Source: Flavobacteriaceae bacterium
GTDB taxonomy: Bacteria > Bacteroidota > Bacteroidia > Flavobacteriales > Flavobacteriaceae
Direction of reading: 5' to 3'
DNA length: 64,000 bases
Assembly (NCBI GenBank): GCA_024638165.1
Contig: JAHEKV010000004.1
Span: forward strand, 62,001 to 126,000
Under the pieces are notes generated by a model, which worked only from the letters and a program-made list of their open reading frames with translations, was not told the origin of the DNA and made no database searches. Shown here piece after piece: positions 1-9,700 of the stretch. Made by a program: the position numbers and the translations under genes. Positions within the stretch are counted from its first letter, which is position 1. Each line of letters opens with the position of its first letter.

Positions 1-345
1 AAAGCTCAAAGAATTCAGGAAAAAGCTGCGGGTATTGGTTTTGATTGGGAACAGCCAGAACAAGTTTTTGATAAGGTTAGAGAAGAACTGCAAGAGTTTT
101 CTGAAGAGGTGACAAGGCAGGATAAGGATCGAATGGAATCAGAGTTTGGAGATATTCTTTTTGCTCTGATCAATTATGCTCGATTCTTAAAAATTAATCC
201 AGAAAACGCCCTTGAACGTACTAATAAAAAGTTTATTTATCGATTCCAATATTTGGAGGAAAGAGCAAGGGAAGAAGGTAAATCATTATCAGAAATGACT
301 CTTGATGAGATGGATGTATACTGGGAAGAAGCCAAACGCAAATGA
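1..345 (+). CDS. mazG: MazG nucleoside triphosphate pyrophosphohydrolase, C-terminal part (5' truncated)
   Basis: The reading frame is open from base 1, so the gene starts outside the window; the ORF-track start at 109 is an internal Met. MazG hydrolyses non-canonical or excess NTPs to NMP and pyrophosphate in the cytoplasm. The visible 114 residues match the C-terminal MazG repeat: KAQRIQEKAAGIGFDW, then an EELxEF helix and the metal-binding ESEFGDILFALINYAR (the EExxD-like signature), ending in the usual acidic helix. The stop overlaps the start of the MATE gene as ATGA, suggesting translational coupling. The identity is sure from the signature; the N-terminal half is not visible. Confidence 0.93.
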   Translation, partial: KAQRIQEKAAGIGFDWEQPEQVFDKVREELQEFSEEVTRQDKDRMESEFGDILFALINYARFLKINPENALERTNKKFIYRFQYLEERAREEGKSLSEMTLDEMDVYWEEAKRK

Positions 346-1727
346 CAAGAATATCTAAATATCTCAAGGAGGTTCCGTATAATTTCAAGCTAGCCTTCCC
401 GGTAATCTTAGGAATGCTTGGCCATACTTTTGTGGCTTTTGCCGACAATATAATGGTCGGTCAATTAGGCCCTACTGAACTTGCTGCTGTTTCTTTAGGA
501 AATAGCTTCTTATTTATTGCCATGTCACTAGGAATAGGCCTATCCACAGCGATTACTCCACTCATTGCAGAAGCCGATGGAAACGGAAAGATATTAGGGG
601 TAAGAAAAGTGCTTCGTCATGGGTTATGGATATGCACTGTAGTAGGAGTAGTACTTACGATTATCATTATCACTGCCAGCCCTCTGATGAATAAAATGGG
701 ACAACCTAAAGAGGTGCTTGTTTTCGCTATACCCTTTTTATGGATTGTTGCGATCTCTCTAATTCCGATGATGATTTTTCAGGCGCTAAAACAGTTGTGT
801 GATGGGTTATCAAGAACCCGTATACCTATGTACGCCTCTTTAATAGGAAACCTGATCAATGTGTTATTCAACTATTTATTGATTTTTGGGAAGTTTGGCT
901 TTCCAGAGATGGGAGTTATAGGAGCTGGTTTAGGAACCCTTATTTCCAGAATCGTTATGGTGATTCTTTTGGTCATCTTCTTACGCCTTGATTCATTCTA
1001 TGATCCCTACCTAAACGCCCTTAATTTAAGATGGGTGAGTGTAACCTTTTCTAAACGAATCCTGGCCTTGGGGTTACCCTCTTCTTTACAAGTGTTCTTC
1101 GAAGTGACCTTGTTTACTTCTGCGATTTGGTTGAGTGGTATTTTAGGAACCCTTGATCAGGCGGCGAATCAAATCGCTTTAAACCTATCTTCAATGACCT
1201 ATATGGTCGGAATGGGATTAAGTGTAGCTGCCATGATTCGTGTAGGAAATCAACTTGGGCGCCGGGACTATTTAAAATTGAAGGAGGTAGCACAGTCTAT
1301 CTTTTTTCTTACCCTCTTATTGCAAATTAGTTTTGCTCTTTTCTTTTTAATCTTTAGAAACGACTTGCCTCATCTTTATCTCGATAGTTCGGATATAGAA
1401 AATGGAATCGACAATGCTTATGTTCTGGGACTAGCAAGTGTGTTACTTCTCTGGTCAGCCCTGTTTCAAATTTCAGATGGGATTCAAGTGGTAATTATTG
1501 GTGCACTTCGTGGAATGCAGGACGTGAGAGTTGCTGCTGTTATTACTTTTGTATCTTATTGGTTAGTAGGCTTTCCCATATCTTACTATTTAGGATTAAA
1601 AACGGATTTTGGTGCCGAAGGTATTTGGATGGGCTTGTTAGCTGGGCTCACTGTTTCTTCGATACTTTTGTATGTTCGATTTAATTATCTCGTAACCCAT
1701 AAAATAAACGTTAATGTCACTACCTAA
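342..1727 (+). CDS. MATE family efflux transporter
   Basis: A 461-residue multidrug and toxin extrusion transporter, predicted inner-membrane protein with about 12 helices arranged as two six-helix halves. The early segment FADNIMVGQLGPTELAAVSLGNS is the classic NorM/DinF-type MATE motif, and the matching second-half region reads TLDQAANQIALNLSSMTYMVGMGLS. MATE proteins export cationic or toxic compounds against Na+ or H+ gradients; the substrate cannot be told from sequence. The start overlaps the mazG stop by four bases and the end overlaps the next small ORF by 14 bases, so these genes look co-transcribed. Length is normal for the family (about 440-480). Confidence 0.93.
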   Translation: MTRISKYLKEVPYNFKLAFPVILGMLGHTFVAFADNIMVGQLGPTELAAVSLGNSFLFIAMSLGIGLSTAITPLIAEADGNGKILGVRKVLRHGLWICTVVGVVLTIIIITASPLMNKMGQPKEVLVFAIPFLWIVAISLIPMMIFQALKQLCDGLSRTRIPMYASLIGNLINVLFNYLLIFGKFGFPEMGVIGAGLGTLISRIVMVILLVIFLRLDSFYDPYLNALNLRWVSVTFSKRILALGLPSSLQVFFEVTLFTSAIWLSGILGTLDQAANQIALNLSSMTYMVGMGLSVAAMIRVGNQLGRRDYLKLKEVAQSIFFLTLLLQISFALFFLIFRNDLPHLYLDSSDIENGIDNAYVLGLASVLLLWSALFQISDGIQVVIIGALRGMQDVRVAAVITFVSYWLVGFPISYYLGLKTDFGAEGIWMGLLAGLTVSSILLYVRFNYLVTHKINVNVTT

Positions 1728-1938
1728 ATATCTTATTGCTGATAATTCTGATTTTCCAGAAGTTGTTTTTGTGGTTCACACTGAATTCCCTCGGTTTATT
1801 CTTAATGTGACCAACGATGAAATTCAATGGTTTGAGGATTTCTCTGAGGAAGATGAAGAACTACTTCCCAAAGAGGCTGAAAACTTTGTGAAAGAAGCTT
1901 TAGAGTTTTATGATCGAGAAGTTGAGCGCAGCGAGTAG
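1714..1938 (+). CDS. small acidic conserved hypothetical protein
   Basis: A 74-residue soluble protein, acidic especially in the second half (EDFSEEDEELLPKEAENF). It begins inside the last 14 bases of the MATE gene and ends two bases before the PAP2 start, so it sits tightly inside the operon, which is the main reason to believe it is real. I recognise no catalytic motif and no membrane segment. The pattern of a short beta-rich N-terminal half followed by an acidic amphipathic helix resembles other small Bacteroidota proteins of unknown role. Function unknown. Confidence 0.75.
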   Translation: MSLPKYLIADNSDFPEVVFVVHTEFPRFILNVTNDEIQWFEDFSEEDEELLPKEAENFVKEALEFYDREVERSE

Positions 1939-1940
1939 CT

Positions 1941-2495
1941 ATGGTTGAATCTTTCCTAGAATTAGATCAAGGACTCCTTTTGTGGATTCAAAAGATGGGA
2001 AGCCCTTTTTGGGATCCTTTATGGTTTTTTATTACTAAAAAGGAAAATAGTATTCCCCTTTACCTTCTCATGCTATTGATCTCTTACCGTAAACTGGGAA
2101 GAGAACGTTTTTTATACCTCTTAGTTTTTATTGCCGCGCTAATTACTGTGTCTGATCAGGTAACCAATTTATTTAAGAATGGTTTTATGCGACTACGTCC
2201 TTGTCATGATCCTGAAATGATACCATTGCTACGGGATTTAGATTATTGTGGGGGAAAATTCAGTTTCTTTTCAGGTCACGCATCTAATAGCTTTGCTTTT
2301 GCAACTTTTTTTACAGGAGTGTTGGGAAGATATATGCCTCTAGTTCGCTGGTTACTGTTATGGGCGTTTCTAATGGCCTTTAGTAGAGTCTATCTCGGCG
2401 TGCATTATCCGATAGATATTATTACCGGTGCATTTTTTGGTAGCTTTTGGGGAATTCTTTTTTCGAAACTATTTAGCCGATATATTATTAAATAA
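1941..2495 (+). CDS. PAP2 superfamily membrane phosphatase
   Basis: A 184-residue membrane phosphatase. All three PAP2 signature blocks are visible: K79 with R86-P87 (KNGFMRLRP), SGH at 111-113 with the catalytic His, and R149 with H155 in SRVYLGVHYPID. Family members dephosphorylate lipid phosphates such as undecaprenyl pyrophosphate or lipid A 1-phosphate on the outer face of the inner membrane. The next gene is an ArnT-like polyprenyl-phosphate-sugar transferase six bases downstream, so recycling of the lipid carrier or preparing the lipid acceptor is a reasonable inference. The exact substrate is not readable from sequence. Confidence 0.92.
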   Translation: MVESFLELDQGLLLWIQKMGSPFWDPLWFFITKKENSIPLYLLMLLISYRKLGRERFLYLLVFIAALITVSDQVTNLFKNGFMRLRPCHDPEMIPLLRDLDYCGGKFSFFSGHASNSFAFATFFTGVLGRYMPLVRWLLLWAFLMAFSRVYLGVHYPIDIITGAFFGSFWGILFSKLFSRYIIK

Positions 2496-2501
2496 GAGAG
2501 A

Positions 2502-4094
2502 TTGAAAGCTAAATCAACGATTTACTGGTTACTTTCATTGATTATTCTCTATTTCTTGGGAATGTTACTTCCTCTAATGGAGAATGATTCGGCACAATTT
2601 GCAGTCATGGCGAGTCGAATGGTTATCGAGAATGACTTTACTCACCTTTACAAAGGATCGCTTCCTTACCTCGATAAACCTCATTTACATTACTGGCTTG
2701 CCGCAATCAGTATGAAGTTATTTGGTATTCATGCATTCAGTTATCGTCTTCCAGGAGTTTTATTGCTGTTTGTTGGAGCTTACTTCGTATTCAAAACGAC
2801 AAAGCTTTTATACGATGAAAGAACAGCACACTTCAGTGGCCTTGTTTTTATAGCCTCCCAAACGATAATTTTAGCGGGCTTTGATCTTCGAACGGATGCA
2901 GTTCTTACCGGATTAGTCGCTTGGGCTATTTATCATCTCACTCGCTATATCTATGATGAGAAGTTAAATCAACTTTTGTGGGGTGCTTTGATTGCTGGTT
3001 TTGCATTTGCTACTAAAGGACTAATTTCGATTGTAGTTATTGGGGGAGTGGTTTTGGCGCTATTAAGTGCCAAACAGAAGTGGGGTTTGTTATTTCGAGT
3101 TTCTACCCTTGGTGCACTGCTGGTATTTCTATTTTCACTTTTCCCCGTGCTTTACGCGTACTACATACAATTCGACCTACATCCTGAGCTTGTCGTTAGA
3201 GGGGTTTCTAATCGTTCAGGTATTAAATTTTTATTTTGGGAGCAGAGTTTTGAGCGATTGAGTGGGGAAGGGCACGGTAAGACAGGTAATGATCCTTTTT
3301 TCTTTTTTCACACTTTTTTATGGGCTTTTATGCCCTTCTCTTTAGTTGGAATCGTGGGTCTATATAAAACGTTGAGATCGAAATCTTCAGAGGTGCCTGT
3401 TTTAAAGAGTTTGACCGTTGCTCTAGTACTATTATTAGGGTTAATGAGTTTGGCTCAGTTTAAGCTTCCTCACTATTTGAATGTTCTTTTACCTCTTATT
3501 ACACTTGTTTTTGCTCCGGCAGTTTTACGATTAGTCGATCAAAAGATTGGAAAGTCTCTTTCTGTATTTACTTTCACGATCTATGGGATCGCCTCTGTCC
3601 TTATTTGTATACCCTTCTACGATTATGTAGCTGGAGGAGTTTTTCTGGGGGTAGTTATACTATCATGGATGCTATACCATAATAGAGTCTCTATGGTCTC
3701 TTGGCTGTTATCCGGTGTGCTTGCTTTTAATCTTCTCGCTTTTACCGTTTTTTACCCGAAACTACTCGGTTATCAATCGGATATTTCCTTCAGCAAAAGA
3801 TTAAATCTTCAAGATGTGGAATTAGTAAATGCTACGAATAAACACACGTGGAACTTAGATTTCTTTTTTCAAACCCATTTAGCCGAACGTTCTGTAGATG
3901 AACTTGTTGATCGTCATGAGATTTATGTGCTGGTCGATATGGACACCTATCAAAGACTGAAGTCATTGCGGCCTGATGCTATAGAATATGCATCCGCTCT
4001 GCATTATAGGGTTACTAAGCTCTCTCTAAAATTTTTATCGCCTAGGACGAGGTCTTCTGCTCTCGAGGTTCGGAGAGTGGTTTGGTTACCATAG
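2502..4094 (+). CDS. ArnT/PMT-like glycosyltransferase (GT39/83 type) with TTG start
   Basis: A 530-residue integral membrane glycosyltransferase that should transfer a sugar from a polyprenyl-phosphate donor to a lipid or protein on the periplasmic face. The first helix is followed by the acidic loop LMENDSAQFAVMASRM and by YLDKPHLHYWLAAI, both typical of the PMT_2/ArnT family; about 10-12 membrane helices follow, then a short soluble C-terminal part. The chosen start is TTG at 2502: the first in-frame ATG lies inside helix 1 and would delete it. The 3' end overlaps the convergent flippase-like gene by 53 bases, an unusually long antisense coding overlap. The donor sugar is unknown. Confidence 0.88.
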   Translation: MKAKSTIYWLLSLIILYFLGMLLPLMENDSAQFAVMASRMVIENDFTHLYKGSLPYLDKPHLHYWLAAISMKLFGIHAFSYRLPGVLLLFVGAYFVFKTTKLLYDERTAHFSGLVFIASQTIILAGFDLRTDAVLTGLVAWAIYHLTRYIYDEKLNQLLWGALIAGFAFATKGLISIVVIGGVVLALLSAKQKWGLLFRVSTLGALLVFLFSLFPVLYAYYIQFDLHPELVVRGVSNRSGIKFLFWEQSFERLSGEGHGKTGNDPFFFFHTFLWAFMPFSLVGIVGLYKTLRSKSSEVPVLKSLTVALVLLLGLMSLAQFKLPHYLNVLLPLITLVFAPAVLRLVDQKIGKSLSVFTFTIYGIASVLICIPFYDYVAGGVFLGVVILSWMLYHNRVSMVSWLLSGVLAFNLLAFTVFYPKLLGYQSDISFSKRLNLQDVELVNATNKHTWNLDFFFQTHLAERSVDELVDRHEIYVLVDMDTYQRLKSLRPDAIEYASALHYRVTKLSLKFLSPRTRSSALEVRRVVWLP

Positions 4095-4959
4095 GTTTCC
4101 TAAAATGGAAGTAAATCCCAATGAGAGAAACTAGGGCGTTGACCACGAAAAAAGAGATCGATAAGGCCACAGCACCATTGGTCTCGACACCTAAAATCTG
4201 CGCTCCATAAAAGAAGGTGACTTCTCGTGCGCCAATGCCTCCAAGAGTTATGGGTAATACAGATACGATAGAGGAGAGAGTAAATAGGAATAGATAGCTT
4301 AGGGTATGATCTGAAAGACTCAGACCTTCGAGTAGTACCCACGTCGCTATTATTTGTAATCCCTGGAGAATTAGAGAATAACCAACGGTTCGTAATTGGG
4401 TGCTTGCGTTGAAGCTAGTAGATTTCTTTATAATGTAATGAGCAGATATAGAACCGATTACCCAAAGTGTAAAAACAGTAGCAATAGTAAACTGCTGTGA
4501 CATGGACCAGGGGATTAAGGCCACAAATTGAGCGCTGTTTAGTATAAAGAAAATTAGACCAAAGAAGCCTAATGCGTATAGACCACCTATGCGGTCAATG
4601 AGAAGACATCCGATAATTGGCTTAATCGATTTTCTGGTTTGTTTCTGTATAGCATAGCCTTTATATGCATCTCCTCCAATCCCTCCAGGAAGAAATAGGT
4701 TGTAAAACATCCCTTGTAAATAGAGTTTCCAATGATATCCCGATGGAACTTCTGCACCTATAGACTTAAATAGATTTAATAGTCTGAAGTGGGCGAGGTA
4801 CTTGGAACCGAGTACTAGTGTGAATGAAGCCAATAGAGTAAAGAGAGGAAGACTGCTGAGGTACTCAACGAAATCTCCCGTATTAATCGTGTTAAACACA
4901 AAATATAAGAGGAGACCGCTTACGATTACCTTTAGTGCGGTTATTGCCTTCTTTTTCAA
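4042..4959 (-). CDS. flippase-like / lysylphosphatidylglycerol synthase TM family protein (UPF0104)
   Basis: A 305-residue polytopic membrane protein of the AglD/MprF-N-terminal family (UPF0104). Family landmarks are GGIGGDAYKGYAI near residue 95 and LGGIGAREVTFFYG near 235, with about eight hydrophobic helices. Members are thought to move lipids or lipid-linked sugars across the membrane. It is followed upstream in the same transcript by a GT2 polyprenyl-phosphate sugar synthase (four-base gap) and convergent with an ArnT-like transferase, a setting that supports a role in lipid-linked sugar handling. The specific cargo is inferred, not seen. Confidence 0.85.
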   Translation of the reverse strand: MKKKAITALKVIVSGLLLYFVFNTINTGDFVEYLSSLPLFTLLASFTLVLGSKYLAHFRLLNLFKSIGAEVPSGYHWKLYLQGMFYNLFLPGGIGGDAYKGYAIQKQTRKSIKPIIGCLLIDRIGGLYALGFFGLIFFILNSAQFVALIPWSMSQQFTIATVFTLWVIGSISAHYIIKKSTSFNASTQLRTVGYSLILQGLQIIATWVLLEGLSLSDHTLSYLFLFTLSSIVSVLPITLGGIGAREVTFFYGAQILGVETNGAVALSISFFVVNALVSLIGIYFHFRKPMVTKPLSEPREQKTSS

Positions 4960-4963
4960 CAGA

Positions 4964-5932
4964 TTACCTTTGGATTTGATTCCCTATACTTACTCTACCA
5001 ATGCGATAAGGTCGCTTATTTTGAGATTCGTAATAGGTTCTGATCAGCATTTCCATGATGATACCTACCGTGAAGAGTTGTATACCTGCAAGTATAAATA
5101 GTAATCCGAAAATCAGTAACGGACGTTGTCCAATGTCGTTCCCAAAATAGAATTTTTCTACTAGTAGCCATCCGTTAATTCCCATTCCAATAAGAATGAG
5201 GAAAAACCCAAAAATTCCGAACAGATGAATAGGACGTTGAAGATATTTGCGAATAAAGAGTAGAAGCATCATGTCTGCCACAACTTTAAAAACACGCTCT
5301 AATCCATATTTTGAAACTCCAGCGTGTCTCGCGTGGTGCTTGACAGGAACTTGCTTTATTTGAGCACCTTCTAAGAAAGCTAGAAGGGTGATAAATCGGT
5401 GCATCTCACCGTAAAGATTCAAGTTCTTTGCAATGTCTTTTGAGAAGACCTTCAATGCACAGCCATTATCCTTAATATCAAGACTTGTCACTTTTCTTAC
5501 CAAGAAGTTGGCGACCTTAGAGGGGATCGTCTTTAACCAGGAATCTTTTCTTTTTTGACGAATACCTGTTACTAGATCATAGTGTTCGTTGATGGCCCAA
5601 TGCAACATTTCAGGAATATCCGAGGGGTCATTTTGTAGGTCTCCGTCCATGGTGATGATGAATTCTCCCTTGGCATAATCAATTCCAGCAGCAAGGGCTA
5701 AACTTTGCCCATAATTCTTTTTTAGTTCGATCAGATGAACCGATTCATCGCCCATTTTTTTAATCACACGAACCGTTTCATCGGTTGAAAAGTCGTTCAC
5801 ATATACGATCTCATAGCTATAACCTTCTAAGCTTTCATGGATCTTCTCAGTAAGTAAGACTACATTGTCCTGTTCATTATATAAGGGGACAACAATAGAG
5901 AGAAGTTGGTCGGTAATTGGAGTTTTGCTCAT
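4964..5932 (-). CDS. GT2 family glycosyltransferase, polyprenyl-phosphate sugar synthase type (ArnC/GtrB/DPM1-like)
   Basis: A 322-residue glycosyltransferase. The N-terminal GT-A domain shows SIVVPLYNE at 12-20, the NDFSTDET nucleotide loop and the metal-binding DGD at 96-98 (ITMDGDLQNDP); two membrane helices close to the C-terminus (about 232-255 and 268-290) match the ArnC/GtrB architecture. These enzymes load a sugar from a nucleotide donor onto polyprenyl phosphate on the cytoplasmic face, providing the donor used by ArnT-like transferases such as the product encoded at 2502-4094. It starts just beyond the msrA stop, so transcription probably continues from the msrA direction. Confidence 0.92.
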   Translation of the reverse strand: MSKTPITDQLLSIVVPLYNEQDNVVLLTEKIHESLEGYSYEIVYVNDFSTDETVRVIKKMGDESVHLIELKKNYGQSLALAAGIDYAKGEFIITMDGDLQNDPSDIPEMLHWAINEHYDLVTGIRQKRKDSWLKTIPSKVANFLVRKVTSLDIKDNGCALKVFSKDIAKNLNLYGEMHRFITLLAFLEGAQIKQVPVKHHARHAGVSKYGLERVFKVVADMMLLLFIRKYLQRPIHLFGIFGFFLILIGMGINGWLLVEKFYFGNDIGQRPLLIFGLLFILAGIQLFTVGIIMEMLIRTYYESQNKRPYRIGRVSIGNQIQR

Positions 5933-5936
5933 AAGG

Positions 5937-6572
5937 TTAGTGCTTATTAGTCTCCTTCAGAAATTCGGGAAGTAAACTTTTAAAACGATTGATTCTGGGT
6001 ATTGAAACTGATCGAATATAAGGGTCGTTAGGATGATTCTTTTCGTAATCTTGGTGATAGTCCTCAGCCGGATAAAAAATCTCAAAAGGAACCACCTCGG
6101 TTGCAATAGGGGCGCTATAATATTCGGCGATACTATCGATATAAGATTCAATAATCAATTTCTCTAATTCGTTTTGATAAAAAGCAATCGATCGATATTG
6201 CTTTCCTTTATCTGGTCCTTGTCGATTGACACTAGTGGGGTCATGCGAAGCGTAGTATACACTTACCAAATCGGCAAAACTCCTCACCTTAGGGTTGTAA
6301 TATACAGCAACGGCCTCTGCATGCGAAGTACGGCCATAACTTACCTCTCGATAGGTTGGGTTTTTCTCTGTTCCTCCGCTATATCCTGAAATAACTTCGT
6401 AGACCCCTTCTACACTCTCATAGACCGCCTCAACGCACCAGAAACATCCAGAGGCAAAATAGGCTACTGCTGCATCTTCGGGAACACCTTCGGGAGTTAT
6501 TTGAGGTTGCGTTTGGCTTTGCGTTTGACAAGCTTGAAGCACTAGAAGGACGACGAGAATGAAACGTTTCAT
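5937..6572 (-). CDS. msrA: peptide-methionine (S)-S-oxide reductase, predicted lipoprotein
   Basis: MsrA reduces methionine-S-sulfoxide in damaged proteins. The catalytic motif GCFWC is at residues 42-46 with C43 as nucleophile, followed by GYSGGTEKNPTYREV and DPTSVNRQGPDKGKQYRS, all family hallmarks. The protein begins with a short hydrophobic signal and a lipobox ending in C15 (VLQAC), so it is predicted to be a lipoprotein acting in the envelope rather than the cytoplasm. No fused MsrB domain is present. The gene is four bases upstream of the GT2 gene, and a small membrane ORF lies only two bases in front of it. Confidence 0.95.
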   Translation of the reverse strand: MKRFILVVLLVLQACQTQSQTQPQITPEGVPEDAAVAYFASGCFWCVEAVYESVEGVYEVISGYSGGTEKNPTYREVSYGRTSHAEAVAVYYNPKVRSFADLVSVYYASHDPTSVNRQGPDKGKQYRSIAFYQNELEKLIIESYIDSIAEYYSAPIATEVVPFEIFYPAEDYHQDYEKNHPNDPYIRSVSIPRINRFKSLLPEFLKETNKH

Positions 6573-6574
6573 TT

Positions 6575-6727
6575 CTAGAGTTTTTTTAAAATACGTGCAT
6601 TAACAAAGAGTAGGACAGCGAAAGAGAGCATTAACCAAAACCATAAATCAAAGGTAGATTCAAGCCCTCTGTTGATCGCAAGTCCTGCACTAGTTAGAAT
6701 TCCTAGATAGTTAAATCTAAGCACCAT
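6575..6727 (-). CDS. predicted 50-aa small membrane protein between secA and msrA
   Basis: Absent from the ORF track because it is below 60 residues. On the minus strand an ATG at 6727 opens a 50-codon frame beginning MVLRFNYLGILTSAG and ending NARILKKL, with its stop two bases before the msrA start. It contains a short hydrophobic stretch and a clear membrane helix (LWFWLMLSFAVLLFV) with a positively charged C-terminus. The same frame stays open upstream into the end of secA (SLIKDIAVIRRE), so a non-ATG upstream start is possible. The tight spacing on both sides favours a real gene in the secA-msrA transcript. Function unknown. Confidence 0.6.
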   Translation of the reverse strand: MVLRFNYLGILTSAGLAINRGLESTFDLWFWLMLSFAVLLFVNARILKKL

Positions 6728-6761
6728 TTCACGACGTATGACTGCAATATCTTTGATAAGG

Positions 6762-9700
6762 CTACGATTTAAGAACCCATTGTCCTGATTTCAGGAGCGG
6801 TTCGGCTTGTTTAAATTTCACTTCTTTTTCTTCTCCACTTAACGGATTCAGAATAATGACTTTTTCGTTTCTACCAATTTTTGGTTGTTGACGAACAACG
6901 GTTTCTACTTTTGGGCTTGTCCCAGTGGCAGATGCACCCGCAGCACGATTTTGACTTGCCAACTCATCGCTGTTTAATACTTCCTCTTTAGAAAGATTCA
7001 GCTTTTCCCGTTTAGGTTGTTGCACTTTCGAAGCATCTCTAACTCCTTCAGGGCTTTTCGTAGGTATTCCTGCTTTGAACAAGAAGCTGATTAAATCTCG
7101 ATTAACACTATCAATCATCGTTCTAAACAACTCAAAGGCTTCAAACTTGTAGATCAGAAGCGGATCTTTCTGCTCATGAACGGCTAGCTGCACCGATTGC
7201 TTTAATTCATCCATCTTACGTAAATGGTTCTTCCAAGCCTCATCAATGAGTGCTAATGCAATATTCTTTTCGAAGTCTGAAATCAGTGATTTACCTTTTG
7301 ATTCAAAAGCCTTCTCTAAATCGGTAACGATTTGAAGGGTACGATTACCATCGGTGAATGGAACCACAATTCGCTTGAATTGATTATTTGGATTTTTGAA
7401 TACTTGCTCAATAACAGGAAACGCCTGATTAGCGCTTCTCGCTAACTGATCACTATATGCCTCGAATGCTTTTTGATAAAGCTTCTGTGACAGTTCGGTT
7501 ATTGAACCTTTGTCGAATTCTGTTTCACTAATCGCTTCAACAATCCCGAAAACTTGAATACAATCATAGCTAAACTGCTTGTAATCAGAAGAATTCTTCG
7601 CTTGCTCTACAATGGACTCAGCAGTATCGAAAATCATATTAGCGATATCTACCTTCAGTCGCTCGCCAAATAGGGCGTGTTTTCTGCGCTTGTATATAAC
7701 CTCTCGCTGAGCATTCATTACATCATCATACTCAAGAAGTCGTTTACGAATACCAAAGTTGTTTTCTTCCACTTTCTTTTGTGCGCGCTCAATAGATTTA
7801 GTCATCATGCTGTGCTGAATGACCTCACCTTCTTCGAGTCCCATTCGGTCCATGATTTTCGCCATTCGCTCAGAACCAAATAAACGCATCAAATTATCTT
7901 CTAAAGAAACATAGAACTGTGAACTTCCTGGGTCTCCTTGTCTTCCTGAACGACCTCGAAGCTGTCTGTCTACTCGACGGGAATCATGCCTTTCTGTTCC
8001 AATAATTGCTAACCCTCCCGATTGTTTTACTTCTTCTGAGAGCTTAATGTCGGTTCCACGACCTGCCATATTTGTCGCTATGGTTACGACTCCTGGGTTT
8101 CCAGCTTCGGCAACAATATCTGCCTCTTTTTGGTGCAACTTTGCGTTGAGTACGTTGTGTTTTATTTTTCTAACACTCAGTAACTTAGAAAGTAATTCTG
8201 AGATTTCTACCGAAGTCGTACCAATAAGAACAGGTCTTTTTTGCTCTGACAGTTTTACAACCTCCTCGATAATTGCATTGTACTTTTCTCGTTTTGTTTT
8301 GTAGATCAGATCCTCTCGGTCTTCTCTCGCAATCGGACGATGGGTAGGGATTTCAACCACATCTAATTGGTAAATTTCCCAGAATTCCCCTGCTTCAGTT
8401 ACCGCAGTACCGGTCATTCCCGACAACTTGTGATACATTCTAAAATAATTCTGAAGAGTAACCGTTGCAAAGGTCTGTGTAAGAGCTTCAATTTTCACCT
8501 TTTCCTTGGCTTCAATCGCTTGGTGGAGGCCATCAGAATAGCGACGTCCTTCCATAATACGACCGGTTTGTTCATCAACAATTTTAACTTTATTGTCGAT
8601 AACCACATATTCTACATCTTTTTCGAATAGGGTGTAGGCCTTAAGAAGTTGAGTTAGGGTGTGAATTCGCTCACTTTTTACGGAGAAATCACTAAAGAGT
8701 GCTTTCTTACGGTCGGCTTCTTCTTCAATAGATAAGCCGGCACTTTCGATCTTAGCAATTTCACTTCCGATATCAGGGAGAATGAAGAAATGTTCGTCTT
8801 GACCGGCAGATAAGGTCTGAATTCCTTTTTCGGTAAGTTCGATCTGATTGGTTTTTTCATCAATAGTAAACCAGAGGTCCGCATCAACCTTTGCCATTTC
8901 TTTACCATTATCTTGTAGGTAAAGACTTTCTGTTTTTTGTAAAAGTTGCCTAACACCTTCCTCGCTCAAAAACTTGATGAGCGCTTTGTTTTTTGGAAGA
9001 CCTCGATGCACTTGTAAGAGTTTAAATCCACCTGAGGTAGTTTCGCCACTTTGAATGAGTTTTTTGGCCTCTACTAATAAATTGCTTAGATAGCTTCGTT
9101 GTTGTTGTACAAGATCTGCAACTACTGGTCTTAAGGCGTCGAATTCATGGCGTTCTCCTTCTGGTACTGGCCCTGAGATAATTAGCGGAGTTCGAGCGTC
9201 ATCTACAAGTACAGAATCAACCTCATCCACGATTGCATAATGTGGCTTTCTCTGAACGAGTTCGGTAGGTTGATGGGCCATGTTATCTCTTAGGTAATCA
9301 AATCCGAATTCGTTATTGGTACCATAAGTGATGTCTGCGGTATAAGCCACTTTTCGTTCAGCAGAGTTGGGTTGGTGAAGATCGATACAATCAACGCTTA
9401 ATCCATGGAATTCAAATATAGGTGCCATCCATTGACTATCTCGTTTGGCTAGATAGTCGTTTACTGTTACTAAGTGAACCCCTCGGCCCGTTAAAGCGTT
9501 TAGGAATACAGGAAGGGTAGCTACCAAGGTTTTACCTTCTCCGGTTTGCATTTCGGCAATTTTACCTTGATGCAGAACGATACCTCCAATGAGCTGAACA
9601 TCGTAATGCACCATATCCCAAACTACTTCTTTCCCAGCAGCATTCCATGAGTTCTTCCAAATAGCTTGTTCACCTTCAATGGTTACATATTCTTTTTTGG

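Noticed and set aside
1-345. MazG as part of a toxin-antitoxin or phage-defence cassette
   Set aside because: It is the housekeeping MazG C-terminal domain with no toxin or defence gene beside it.
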